From the NCBI GenBank assembly GCA_947499095.1, contig CANMMR010000011.1:1-63712 (forward strand): DNA of 63,712 nucleotides. Reading direction: 5' to 3'. The notes below the pieces were generated by a model that saw nothing but the letters and a program-made list of their open reading frames with translations, was not told where the DNA came from and searched no databases. Positions 56,427-63,712 of this stretch are shown here, piece after piece (the first letter of the stretch is position 1; the number at the start of each line of letters is the position of its first letter). The DNA is from an uncultured Erythrobacter sp. (GTDB taxonomy: Bacteria > Pseudomonadota > Alphaproteobacteria > Sphingomonadales > Sphingomonadaceae). Position numbers and translations under genes: made by a program.

Positions 56427-56798
56427 CACCCCCAGCACTTGTCTCTGGTTTCAGGGCCGCTCGCAACTCGCGGATAACAGGCAGTTTTTCACCGCCAGAT
56501 CCGTAACGCCCGCATCATTCTTGCGGTCTCTGGGGCCGTTTCAGGGGCCGTTTGGGAGGCCCGTCTCTTGGCTTGCGAACATCGGTTCGGTTTGGGTGCA
56601 TTTCCCTGATAAACAGGGAAGAACAGGGAATTTTGCAAAATTGAGGCCCAAAACAGGCCGATTTGAGCGATTTCGGGGCATGTTTCCGAGATAATAGACC
56701 AACATTTCCGCGACTTACGCGGCCAAAAACGGGGTTTCCCTGTTCTTTGACGGAACAGGGAAATTATTCGCCCGGAACAGGCAATTTAATCGCCGGTA
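56427..56798. repeat. Gene-free region with GAACAGGGAA palindromes
   Basis: No gene is seen. TTTCCCTGTTC at 56735-56745 pairs exactly with GAACAGGGAAA at 56753-56763. TTCCCTG at 56602-56608 pairs with CAGGGAA at 56614-56620, and single GAACAGG words follow at 56621, 56774 and 56817. All lie just beyond the 3' end of the large recombinase gene and could be its recombination or regulatory sites. The first 26 bases after attR also match a site at 61842. Confidence 0.65.
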
Positions 56799-58412
56799 TC
56801 AGGGTATTTGATCGTCAGAACAGGGATTGTTGCAAAAGCCAAAACCCAGCACTTTGCGCTGCTGCGACCAGGCGAGCGGGATCGCTGTCTTCTTGAGTGT
56901 CTCGAGATTGAGATGTAGCGGTTGACGGCCGTCGAGGATCGCGCGCTGAATGTCGGGCGCGAGGAAGGCGAGCCGCAGGATGTTGCGGTCATAGGGTGAA
57001 CTGGGCGCGGTCCCCATGACCGGCATCCCGCGGTCGCTGCGCATCATGGAATGCGCCTTGCGCAGCGCAGTAATCAGGACTGGATCTGGCTGCGGTGGAC
57101 GCGAGTTCGCCGGAACGATCTGTTGTTTGCTGCCGCGCGTCGCAAACCGGATCGGAAGCAGGATGGTGATCGCTTCGGCGGTACGATCGAGTATGGTCTC
57201 GTCCTCGGCGAGCCTTGCTGGAATGCTCGCCGCCTGGTCCTTACCGATGCTGACCTGCAGCCCTCGCTCGCTGAGGCAGATCGAGCGGACGATATCGAAC
57301 GGATCGCCAACCTTTGGTTCCCAGCGACGCACCGCCTGGGAGACAACCTTCTCGATCTCGGTCGCAGACAGCCGCTGCACACGATCAGGATCGTCCCTCT
57401 TCGAACCCCTCTGCAAAGAGGCCGACACGTAATAGCGATACGACCGACCCGACTTTCCGCGCGAGGTGGTCGGGCTCATGGGTTCGCCAGCGGCGTCGAA
57501 CAGCTTGCCGGTGAGCGGGGCCCTGATCGTGCGGCGCTCGGCCGCAGATCGATGCCGCCGTACCTGCGCATCGAGCTTGGCCTGCACCTGGTTAAACACC
57601 TGGGCGTCGACGATTGCTGCATGCTCGCCTTCATAGATTTCGCTTTTGTGGATGATCTGACCGAGATACACCCGGTTGCGCAGAAGGTGGAACAGCGCCC
57701 CGCGGCTGAACGGCAGTCCACCCATCCTGCGGCCCTTAGCGGTGATGTGGAACTTGGAGTGGATGCCGTTCGCCTCGAGGTCGCGTTGGAGCGCATGGAC
57801 CGAACCCAGGTCTAGATAGCGCGTGAAGATATGCCTGACCCGGTCGGCCTCGTTCGCATTGACCTTGAGCGTGCGCGAACCGTCTGTCGGCGGATCATAG
57901 CCCAGCGGCGGAACGCCGCCCATCCACATGCCCCTGGCTTTGGAAGCGGCGATCTTGTCGCGGATGCGCTCTCCGGTGACCTCACGTTCGAACTGTGCGA
58001 ATGACAAGAGAACGTTGAGCATCAGCTTGCCCATCGAGCCAGTGGTATTGAACGACTGGGTTACCGAGACGAAGCTGCACTCGTGTTTTTCGAACACCTC
58101 GACGATGCGCGCGAAGTCGGCGAGGGAGCGGGTAAGACGGTCGATCTTGTAGACGACCACGATGTCGATCTTCCCCGCTTCGATGTCGGCGAGCAGCGCC
58201 TTGAGGCCGGGACGGTCGGTGTTGCCCCCAGAGAACCCGCCGTCATCGTAGCGATCGGGGAGCGCTTCCCAGCCTTCGCTGGTCTGGCTGAGGACATAAG
58301 CCTCGCAGGCCTCGCGCTGGGCGTCGAGGCTGTTGAACAACTGGTCGAGACCTTCCTCTGAAGACTTGCGGGTGTAGATCGCGCAGCGCTTGAGCTTGAG
58401 CTTGCTGCCCAT
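56799..58412 (-). CDS. Large serine recombinase
   Basis: A 537-residue recombinase. The resolvase domain has RCAIYTRKSSEEGLDQLFNSLDAQR (catalytic Ser in RKS), YDDGGFSGGNTDRPGL and VYKIDRLTRSLADFARI. The Recombinase domain has RMGGLPFSRGALFHLLRNRVYLGQI. A C-terminal half resembles the ribbon (GRSYRYYVSAS) but without clear Cys pairs. The start at 58412 (MGSKLKLKRCAIY) shares one base with the DUF2924 stop. It is likely to move the module formed by the neighbouring genes. Confidence 0.92.
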   Translation of the reverse strand: MGSKLKLKRCAIYTRKSSEEGLDQLFNSLDAQREACEAYVLSQTSEGWEALPDRYDDGGFSGGNTDRPGLKALLADIEAGKIDIVVVYKIDRLTRSLADFARIVEVFEKHECSFVSVTQSFNTTGSMGKLMLNVLLSFAQFEREVTGERIRDKIAASKARGMWMGGVPPLGYDPPTDGSRTLKVNANEADRVRHIFTRYLDLGSVHALQRDLEANGIHSKFHITAKGRRMGGLPFSRGALFHLLRNRVYLGQIIHKSEIYEGEHAAIVDAQVFNQVQAKLDAQVRRHRSAAERRTIRAPLTGKLFDAAGEPMSPTTSRGKSGRSYRYYVSASLQRGSKRDDPDRVQRLSATEIEKVVSQAVRRWEPKVGDPFDIVRSICLSERGLQVSIGKDQAASIPARLAEDETILDRTAEAITILLPIRFATRGSKQQIVPANSRPPQPDPVLITALRKAHSMMRSDRGMPVMGTAPSSPYDRNILRLAFLAPDIQRAILDGRQPLHLNLETLKKTAIPLAWSQQRKVLGFGFCNNPCSDDQIP

Positions 58413-58816
58413 CAAGCGTCTCGCAATCCGAAGAACCGCGGTCCGTTCCAGCGCGTCCCCGCGATTGCTGTTGCGGCAGCTGAGAGACTGGGGAACAGCT
58501 GATCGTCCCAGCGGAACCCCTGCTCTTCGACCACCACCGTAACATCGCGCCCCTTCCAGATGCGGGTCAGCCGCGCGCCGACGCCGAGGTGCTTGCCTTT
58601 TGGTTGGACCGGGCCGCTGCGTGCGAGCGCCTTGCGCGTCTCGGCATCGAGCCCGCCCATTGCTTGCGCCTGCACACGCCATGCGAGCAGTTGTCGCATG
58701 ATCGGTTCGGAACGCAGCGTTGGAGGGGCGCCGTAGCGTCCCTTCCAGAATGCACGCAGGCCCTCAAGATCGAGCGCCTCGATCTCGGCGACGAGGGTCT
58801 CGACCGCCCTAGTCAC
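58412..58816 (-). CDS. DUF2924 protein, recombinase partner
   Basis: A 134-residue protein: LDLEGLRAFWKGRYGAPPTLRSEPIMRQLLAWRVQ, then LGVGARLTRIWKGRDVTVVVEEQGFRWDDQLFPSLSAAATAIAGTRWNGPRFFGL. This is the DUF2924 signature. These proteins occur almost always before a large serine recombinase, with overlapping codons as here, so a role as DNA-binding accessory or directionality factor is likely but unproven. Its start lies eight bases inside the DUF3489 gene's 3' end. Confidence 0.88.
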   Translation of the reverse strand: MTRAVETLVAEIEALDLEGLRAFWKGRYGAPPTLRSEPIMRQLLAWRVQAQAMGGLDAETRKALARSGPVQPKGKHLGVGARLTRIWKGRDVTVVVEEQGFRWDDQLFPSLSAAATAIAGTRWNGPRFFGLRDA

Positions 58817-59066
58817 CGCTGGGCTCCTCGATCCGGTAGCGGCGGGTGCTATCGATCTTCTCCGAGACGATGGTATGGCCGCGCTTTTTCATCGCACCTG
58901 CCATCGCGCCGCGCACCGAATGCTGCTGCCACCCGGTGGCCTTGGTCATCTCGGCAATGCTTACGCCGGTCTTGCGCTTCAGGAGCTTCTCGAGCGTGTC
59001 GAGCTTGCTGGCAGGCTTGGCTGTCGTCGTTGCGTTCGCGCTGGTTGCCTTGGTCGTGCTTGTCAT
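58809..59066 (-). CDS. DUF3489 protein
   Basis: An 85-residue protein: a Thr/Ala-rich start, then KLDTLEKLLKRKTGVSIAEMTKATGWQQHSVRGAMAGAMKKRGHTIVSEK, the DUF3489 winged-helix motif. It probably binds DNA. It is the first gene of the three-gene minus-strand operon with DUF2924 and the recombinase. The methyltransferase gene is divergent, with 190 bases between them that should hold both promoters. Confidence 0.88.
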   Translation of the reverse strand: MTSTTKATSANATTTAKPASKLDTLEKLLKRKTGVSIAEMTKATGWQQHSVRGAMAGAMKKRGHTIVSEKIDSTRRYRIEEPSGD

Positions 59067-59256
59067 GTCAGTCTCCGGCTTACGCAGGGGCCGGAAATGG
59101 CCGCCGCTACCGGGACAAGCCCGGCTCGCCGGGCGCGTGGACACCAATGCTCGGAATGCGGGGGCAGTCCAGTCGAAATCTCTCCGTCCCCACAATCCAC
59201 AGACCGTAATCGGCGCCCACCTTCGAATCCTGCTTTGAGCATGCTATGTTCCTGAT

Positions 59257-60564
59257 ATGAGCAATGCATCCTCCTCGCCATTCTTCCATGCCGATCGCAC
59301 GCTCGAAGTGGTTTACAAGGCCCCCAGCGAGCTCGTCCCTGACCCCCGCAACGCGCGTACGCACTCGAAGAAACAAATCGCGCAAATCGAGCAGTCCATC
59401 CGCGCGTTCGGGTTCACCAACCCGATCCTTGCCGATCCGGATGGGAACCTAATCGCCGGACACGGGCGATTGCGGGCCTCCAGGCAGATGGGTCTCGAGA
59501 AGGTGCCTGTGATCACGCTCGATGGTCTTACCGAACCGCAGAAGAAGGCATTGCGGCTTGCCGACAACAAGATCGCGCTGAACGCTGGCTGGGATACCGA
59601 GATCCTCAAGCTCGAGCTGGCTGAACTCTCGCTTCCCGAGATCGATATCGACCTCGGCCTCACGGGGTTCAGTCCCGGCGAGATCGACGTCGTTCTTTCC
59701 GAGGTCGAAGATCCCGATGACGAAGTGATCCCGGCGGTGCCGGAGCACCCTCGAGTCAAGTCCGGCGACATCTGGCAGCTGGGCGAACACCGCGTCGCCT
59801 GCGGTGACGGCCGCGATGTCGCGTTCCTCCAGCGCCTCGTTGGCGAGGGGGAGACGATCGACTGCGCATTCCTCGACCCACCCTACAATGTGAAGATCAA
59901 CGGTCATGCCAACGCCAAGGGTCGCCACCGTGAGTTCGCGATGGCCTCGGGCGAGATGGGCGAAGCTGAGTTCCGGACGTTTCTTGCCGATACCCTGGGT
60001 GCCTGCGCCAAGGTCTCTCGCGAGGGTGCGGTCCATTTCGTGTGCATGGACTGGCGCCACATGGACGACGTCACGGCGTCTGTAGCAGGCATCTACGATG
60101 ACCTGCTCAACATCTGTGTCTGGAACAAGAGCAACGCCGGGATGGGCTCGCTCTACCGCTCGAAGCACGAGATGGTGTTCGTCTACCGGCTCGGGCCGGC
60201 ACCGCACACCAACAATGTCGAGCTTGGCAGGCACGGTCGCAACCGCACCAACGTCTGGGACTACCCAAGTGTCAACTCGATGAAGGGCTCGCGCCGCGAG
60301 GACTTGGCGCTGCATCCGACGGTCAAGCCGGTGGCGATGGTGGCGGACGCGTACTGCGACGTTACCAGGCAGGGCGATCTCGTCCTCGATATCTTCCTTG
60401 GCTCGGGCACCAGCCTGATCGCGGCCGAGCGGGTCGGGCGCAGGTTCCGCGGTCTCGATATCGATCCGGCCTATGTCGACCTTGCTATGCAGCGCTGGAG
60501 TGACCTCACTGGCAAGGAGCCGGAACTGATCCACCGTGATCGCCCAAGCGAGGCAGCCGCGTGA
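59257..60564 (+). CDS. ParB-domain DNA methyltransferase (N4/N6 type)
   Basis: A 435-residue protein. An N-terminal ParB/Srx-like nuclease fold has ELVPDPRNARTHSKKQIAQIEQSI and GNLIAGHGRLRASRQMG. The methylase has the catalytic DPPY at 207-210 and the SAM-binding DIFLGSGTSLIAAERVGR around 378-393. DPPY before FxGxG is the beta-class order. It has no restriction partner nearby and is typical of phage-like solitary methylases. It leads an operon with two DUF5681 genes and is divergent from the recombinase operon. Confidence 0.92.
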   Translation: MSNASSSPFFHADRTLEVVYKAPSELVPDPRNARTHSKKQIAQIEQSIRAFGFTNPILADPDGNLIAGHGRLRASRQMGLEKVPVITLDGLTEPQKKALRLADNKIALNAGWDTEILKLELAELSLPEIDIDLGLTGFSPGEIDVVLSEVEDPDDEVIPAVPEHPRVKSGDIWQLGEHRVACGDGRDVAFLQRLVGEGETIDCAFLDPPYNVKINGHANAKGRHREFAMASGEMGEAEFRTFLADTLGACAKVSREGAVHFVCMDWRHMDDVTASVAGIYDDLLNICVWNKSNAGMGSLYRSKHEMVFVYRLGPAPHTNNVELGRHGRNRTNVWDYPSVNSMKGSRREDLALHPTVKPVAMVADAYCDVTRQGDLVLDIFLGSGTSLIAAERVGRRFRGLDIDPAYVDLAMQRWSDLTGKEPELIHRDRPSEAAA

Positions 60565-61076
60565 GCGATACTCGGTTCCAGAAGGGACAGTCCGGCAATC
60601 CCAGAGGCCGGCCACCCAAGCCGCGTCGCCCCAACATCTCCGCGTTCGAGATCGTACTCGACAAGCGGCTGACCGCGACCGTTGGCGGCAAGGAGCGCGA
60701 ACTCACGGTCGAGGAGGTGTTGCAGCAGCAGACGCTCAAGGATGCTCTCGCTGGCAAGCGCATGGCGATCCGCAAGGTGTTGAAGATGATCGAGAAGCGC
60801 GAGGCGGCGCTCGCAAGGAAGAACCCGGCGCCCAAGGTGCTGGTCACGATCGAGCACCACTATTGTGCCGAGAACGCCAACGAAGCCATGCGTATCCTCG
60901 GAATTGCCGAACCTGATCCCGGGTTTGAAAGCCGCTGGAAGGTTAGCGCATGGGCCACCCAAGCGGCGCTCAGTCGGCCTGGCCGCAGGAAGTTCACTGC
61001 AAAGGAACAGCAGGACATCCGTTTCTTCACCTTCGATCCCGAGACGCTGCGCTGGCCACGTGCGCGAATCGGATGA
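60561..61076 (+). CDS. DUF5681 protein, copy 1
   Basis: A 171-residue protein with the N-terminal signature TRFQKGQSGNPRGRPPKPRR of DUF5681, found in phage-like and mobile regions next to methylases and terminases. The remainder is helical and charged (ELTVEEVLQQQTLKDALAGKRMAIRKVL). The GTG/ATG overlap (GTGA) with the methyltransferase stop and the ATGA overlap with the next gene show coupled translation. The function is unknown; the Arg/Gly-rich tip suggests nucleic acid contact. Confidence 0.85.
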   Translation: MSDTRFQKGQSGNPRGRPPKPRRPNISAFEIVLDKRLTATVGGKERELTVEEVLQQQTLKDALAGKRMAIRKVLKMIEKREAALARKNPAPKVLVTIEHHYCAENANEAMRILGIAEPDPGFESRWKVSAWATQAALSRPGRRKFTAKEQQDIRFFTFDPETLRWPRARIG

Positions 61077-61627
61077 GCGAAGCTGACCACACAGGTTACC
61101 GGCAGCCACCCAAGGCCACGAGGTTCCGCAATGGCCGGTCAGGTAATCCGCGCGGCCGGCCGAAGAACCGGCACCGTGAGATCCTTTACGATACGGTCCT
61201 CGGCCAAATGGTCACCATCCGCGAGGACGGCCGCGATCGCCGGGTGACGGCGGCTGAGGCGTTCCTTCTGCAGCTCACCCAGAAAGGGCTCGCAGGTGAC
61301 AGCGCCGCCGCGCGTGCCTCTCTCGAGGCGATCGAGGCAGCGCGGGTGGAAAAAGGGAAGGCTGTTATGGCCCCCACGAGGTTGGTCATCTCGACGATCA
61401 GCAGTGGGGCCGATGCGATTCTCGAGCCGCTCGGGATAGCCAAGCTCAAATATCCTACCGATGAAGCTCGCGTTCGCTGGGAACTCAATTCCTGGATCGT
61501 CGAAGCGGCGCTCGAAAGGCTTGGCAGCAGGCAGCTGTCCGATGAGGAGCAACGCGAGGTCTGGAACGCTACCCGCATGCCGAACAAGGTTAGATGGCCA
61601 ATATGGTGGTGCTACTTCCCAGAATGA
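61073..61627 (+). CDS. DUF5681 protein, copy 2
   Basis: A 184-residue paralogue of the preceding gene: TRFRNGRSGNPRGRPKNRHRE at the start and VTAAEAFLLQLTQKGLAGDSAAARASLEAIE in the place of the first copy's EVLQQQ..KDALAG segment. Both end in a region with FTAKEQQ/LSDEEQR motifs, so they diverged from a common ancestor. The ATG at 61073 overlaps the previous stop. The gene ends exactly at a dispersed repeat (61622). Confidence 0.83.
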   Translation: MSEADHTGYRQPPKATRFRNGRSGNPRGRPKNRHREILYDTVLGQMVTIREDGRDRRVTAAEAFLLQLTQKGLAGDSAAARASLEAIEAARVEKGKAVMAPTRLVISTISSGADAILEPLGIAKLKYPTDEARVRWELNSWIVEAALERLGSRQLSDEEQREVWNATRMPNKVRWPIWWCYFPE

Positions 61628-61653
61628 CCGCTTTGCGCCCTCATTTCGGTCGT
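61622..61653. repeat. Inverted partial copy of the 67 bp dispersed repeat
   Basis: Read on the minus strand, GACCGAAATGAGGGCGCAAA continues GCGGTCATTC. Twenty-two of the first 23 bases match the copy at 6638. It overlaps the stop of DUF5681 copy 2 and marks the right end of the methylase operon. Confidence 0.65.
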
Positions 61654-62128
61654 TGAGGGCCTGACTTCGACAGTCCAAGAGCCGACATTCAAATCACCGT
61701 AAATCTATTATTAGTGGTCTCTATGTAGGGCGCACTGCTGTCCAGAGAGCGTTGCCTAGAGCATTCTCGATACAAACTGTTAGCGCACAAAAACGGGTAG
61801 CTACGAGCAACCGTTAATAACTTTTGGAAGGTTGGTGCCTCCAACCATCCCCAGCAGTTGTCTCTGTTCCCAAGAGCCGCAGCAACCATGGCGGAACGGC
61901 AGGCAAGCATGATTATATCAATGGGCGCGTCATCTACGCGTTTTCTTCAGCTTTTTAAAGGCACCATATCTTGAACCGCTAACATCTGTTCGAAGTCGCT
62001 CTTTGCTAAAAAGAGGCAGCGAAAAAAACAACAATCAGAGCTTTCTCAGGCGAATCTCGCGCGACGAAAACCAGCATAAACGTGATCGTTGCAACCATAG
62101 CGGTGCAGCCTCTGCCACTGCGTTGCGA
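61654..62128. other. Gene-free region before the RTX gene
   Basis: No credible gene on either strand. At 61842-61866 a block including CCCCAGCAGTTGTCTCTG is nearly the same as the sequence directly after attR at 56423-56447 and may be the right boundary of the recombinase-methylase module. Confidence 0.5.
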
Positions 62129-63712
62129 TCAAATCATGACGGCATCCGCGCTGAGCATTTCAGTCAACCTTTCTGTAATCGGATGCTGCGCGCTGGCGAG
62201 ATCGAAATCATTGGCCGAGAGTGACAGGCTTGTGCCGATCTGGGCGAACTGCACCTGCTCGCCTGCGCCCGAGCCGTCGGCATCATAGAACAGTGCGCCT
62301 GCCACATCATCGTAAATGATGCGGTGACCGGCGTTAGTCGCTGCCGAGCCGACATGGAAAGCCGAGGCGGCGAGAGTGCCACCGGAGATCGCGGTGAAGA
62401 CAGAGAGATCCAATTCGATCCGGTCGTCACCCGCTACGAAGTCAGTGATGTGATCCACATTGGCCCCACCCAGCGCTTCGTCGAAGACGAATATGTCGCT
62501 ACCAGCGTTACCCGCCAACACATCGTTGCCGAGCCCGCCGCGGATGCGGTCATTCCCCGCACCGCCGCCGATGTCATCGTCGCCCAAAGCACCTGCAAGT
62601 CTGTCGTTTCCGTCCTGACCGCGTAAAAGGTCATTACCCCAGCCACCATTGACGGTGTCGTCGTTGCTGCCGGCAAGAATATAATCCTCGCCCGTGCCGC
62701 CTGAGATTAAATCCGCTCCGTCCTCGCCGTAGATGCGATCATCCCCGTCGCCACCGTTGATCGCATCTCCACCGCGCCCGCCGCGAATATTGTCTGCACC
62801 CCGGTCACCGTTCAAATAATCGTCGCCGTCGTTGCCCCCGATAAAATCATTGTGAGAACTGCCGCTGATCCTATCGCTGCCTGCGCCACCATAAATTGTG
62901 TCGGAGCCGAAACCACCATCGATGGTATCATCGCCGAATCCACCGCCAATGCCGTCGGCACCGGAGCCGCCAAAGATGAGGTCGTTGCTGTTACTGCCAA
63001 AAATTCGATCCGCTCCGTTCTCTCCGTCCAAAATGCTGGCCCCATAGGCCGTAATGCTGTCCGCCCCGTCGCCGCCCAGCAGCGTGCCTTCGCCGGAGAT
63101 GACGTCGTCTCCGATGCCTCCGTCGAAATAGCCGGAGCCGTTGCCGCCATCGATGCGATCGTTGCCTGCACCGCCGTAAATGGTGTCGAACCCATCGCCG
63201 CCGTTCAGCAGATCGTTGCCATCCTCGCCGTGGATGACGTCGTCGCCGTTCTCGCCGAGGACATAGTCGTCGCCGGCACCGCCCCACAGTTCGTCATTTC
63301 CTTCGCCACCATTGATCGTGTCGTTGCCGGTCGAGGTCCTGACGACATCGTTGCCGCCATAGGCGGCAATGCTGAAGCCGGCGGTCGAGGTGGAATCTTC
63401 GGCAGCCAGCATGGAGAAGTCGAGCGTGTTGGCCGCGTCGGTTCCGGTAAGTGTGCTGCCGTTGGCGGAAAAGCGTTCGAACCCGTTGGCCGCGCCGAAG
63501 GATGCGAGGATCGTGCCCTGCAGCCAGATCGTGTCGATGCCCGCACCGCCGCTGAGGCTGGTGATGCCCGATACGTTGCTGAGGAGGACGAAGTCGTCGC
63601 CCGCTCCGCCATCGACGATGGTGCTGTTGGCATAAGCCGTAATGCTGTCCGCCCCGTCGCCGCCCAGCAGCGTGCCTTCGCCGGAGATGACGTCGTCTCC
63701 GATGCCTCCGTC
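62129..63712 (-). CDS. RTX-type calcium-binding repeat protein, C-terminal part (cut by window edge)
   Basis: At least 527 residues read in frame to the right edge; the true start is outside. It is built of many hemolysin-type nonapeptides (GGxGxDxux), for example NGGEGNDELWGGAGDDYVLG, which form a parallel beta-roll filled with Ca2+. The end (GSDIFVFDEALGGANVDHITDF ... DRIELDLSVF) is the serralysin-like C-terminal domain that precedes a type I secretion signal. It should be an exported surface or extracellular protein; no enzymatic domain is visible in this part. Confidence 0.93.
   Translation of the reverse strand, partial: DGGIGDDVISGEGTLLGGDGADSITAYANSTIVDGGAGDDFVLLSNVSGITSLSGGAGIDTIWLQGTILASFGAANGFERFSANGSTLTGTDAANTLDFSMLAAEDSTSTAGFSIAAYGGNDVVRTSTGNDTINGGEGNDELWGGAGDDYVLGENGDDVIHGEDGNDLLNGGDGFDTIYGGAGNDRIDGGNGSGYFDGGIGDDVISGEGTLLGGDGADSITAYGASILDGENGADRIFGSNSNDLIFGGSGADGIGGGFGDDTIDGGFGSDTIYGGAGSDRISGSSHNDFIGGNDGDDYLNGDRGADNIRGGRGGDAINGGDGDDRIYGEDGADLISGGTGEDYILAGSNDDTVNGGWGNDLLRGQDGNDRLAGALGDDDIGGGAGNDRIRGGLGNDVLAGNAGSDIFVFDEALGGANVDHITDFVAGDDRIELDLSVFTAISGGTLAASAFHVGSAATNAGHRIIYDDVAGALFYDADGSGAGEQVQFAQIGTSLSLSANDFDLASAQHPITERLTEMLSADAVMI
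63048..63124. repeat. 77 bp exact direct repeat in the RTX gene, copy 1
   Basis: Identical to 63636-63712, 588 bases (196 codons) apart, so in frame. It encodes DGGIGDDVISGEGTLLGGDG and onwards. Confidence 0.95.
63636..63712. repeat. 77 bp exact direct repeat in the RTX gene, copy 2 (reaches window edge)
   Basis: Same as 63048-63124 without mismatch and possibly longer beyond the edge. Confidence 0.95.

Noticed and set aside
56663..56896. 77-codon plus-strand frame after attR
   Set aside because: It is made of the repeated GAACAGGG sequence and overlaps the recombinase 3' end.
61690..61910. 73-codon minus-strand frame in the gap before the RTX gene
   Set aside because: No ribosome binding site, no recognisable motif, and it spans the suspected island boundary.

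Overview
The window looks like a chromosomal stretch of a GC-rich alphaproteobacterium of the Sphingomonadales, most likely an Erythrobacteraceae member (Erythrobacter, Qipengyuania or a relative). This is inferred from the GcrA cell-cycle regulator, the CrtW/CrtZ carotenoid pair, the rimP-nusA-ylxR-infB...rbfA...truB-rpsO-pnp order and the HWE/HisKA_2 kinases. No rRNA was available to confirm it.

Layout. 1-6.5 kb: the end of an IS5-type transposase, a VOC protein, a DJ-1/PfpI protein, and a TetR-controlled tripartite efflux operon (tetR, MFS, HlyD, NodT). 6.6-8.8 kb: a scar where the tail of a serine recombinase and a truncated type III restriction helicase are fused back to back. 8.8-12.9 kb: an iron-uptake operon (TonB receptor, membrane protein, PepSY protein) behind a Fur-like palindrome. 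13-16.7 kb: a GAF kinase and an arsenic operon (arsR, arsI-like, arsC, acr3). 16.7-24.3 kb: an APC permease, a DUF486 protein, a NUDIX hydrolase, DUF1476-BolA-monothiol glutaredoxin, and leuC-(48 aa protein)-leuD-quinone reductase. 23.9-26.6 kb: a thioesterase, crtW-crtZ, and small stress or membrane proteins (Pmp3, DUF454, SufE).

26.7-31.5 kb holds the most unusual chromosomal locus: an enlarged phage-shock system. A divergent PspF and a textbook sigma-54 promoter drive a 50 aa membrane protein, PspA, PspB, PspC and then six more small membrane proteins. These carry versions of one C-terminal coiled motif around 'LERIVTD'. Most junctions overlap by 1-4 bases, so translation is probably coupled.

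32-47 kb is the translation and RNA-processing superoperon (rimP, nusA, ylxR, infB, an orphan gene, a thioesterase, a DUF1697 protein, rbfA; then abgT on the other strand, tdk, an M50 protease, truB, rpsO, pnp). It is followed by a membrane histidine kinase, a methyltransferase fold, DUF1993, gcrA, an ABC-2 permease and hspQ.

50.75-61.9 kb is accessory DNA. A tRNA-Ser(CGA) gene is the target of a 5.6 kb integrative element bounded by an exact 20 bp direct repeat of the tRNA 3' end. It carries a tyrosine integrase, AlpA, a putative HUH-type Rep, two small opposite-strand genes embedded in palindromic repeats, a resolvase, and a HEPN-domain protein that may be a defence factor. Directly behind it lies a second module: large serine recombinase, DUF2924, DUF3489, ParB-DNA methyltransferase and two DUF5681 proteins. 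The window ends in the C-terminal part of a large RTX calcium-binding protein that runs off the right edge.
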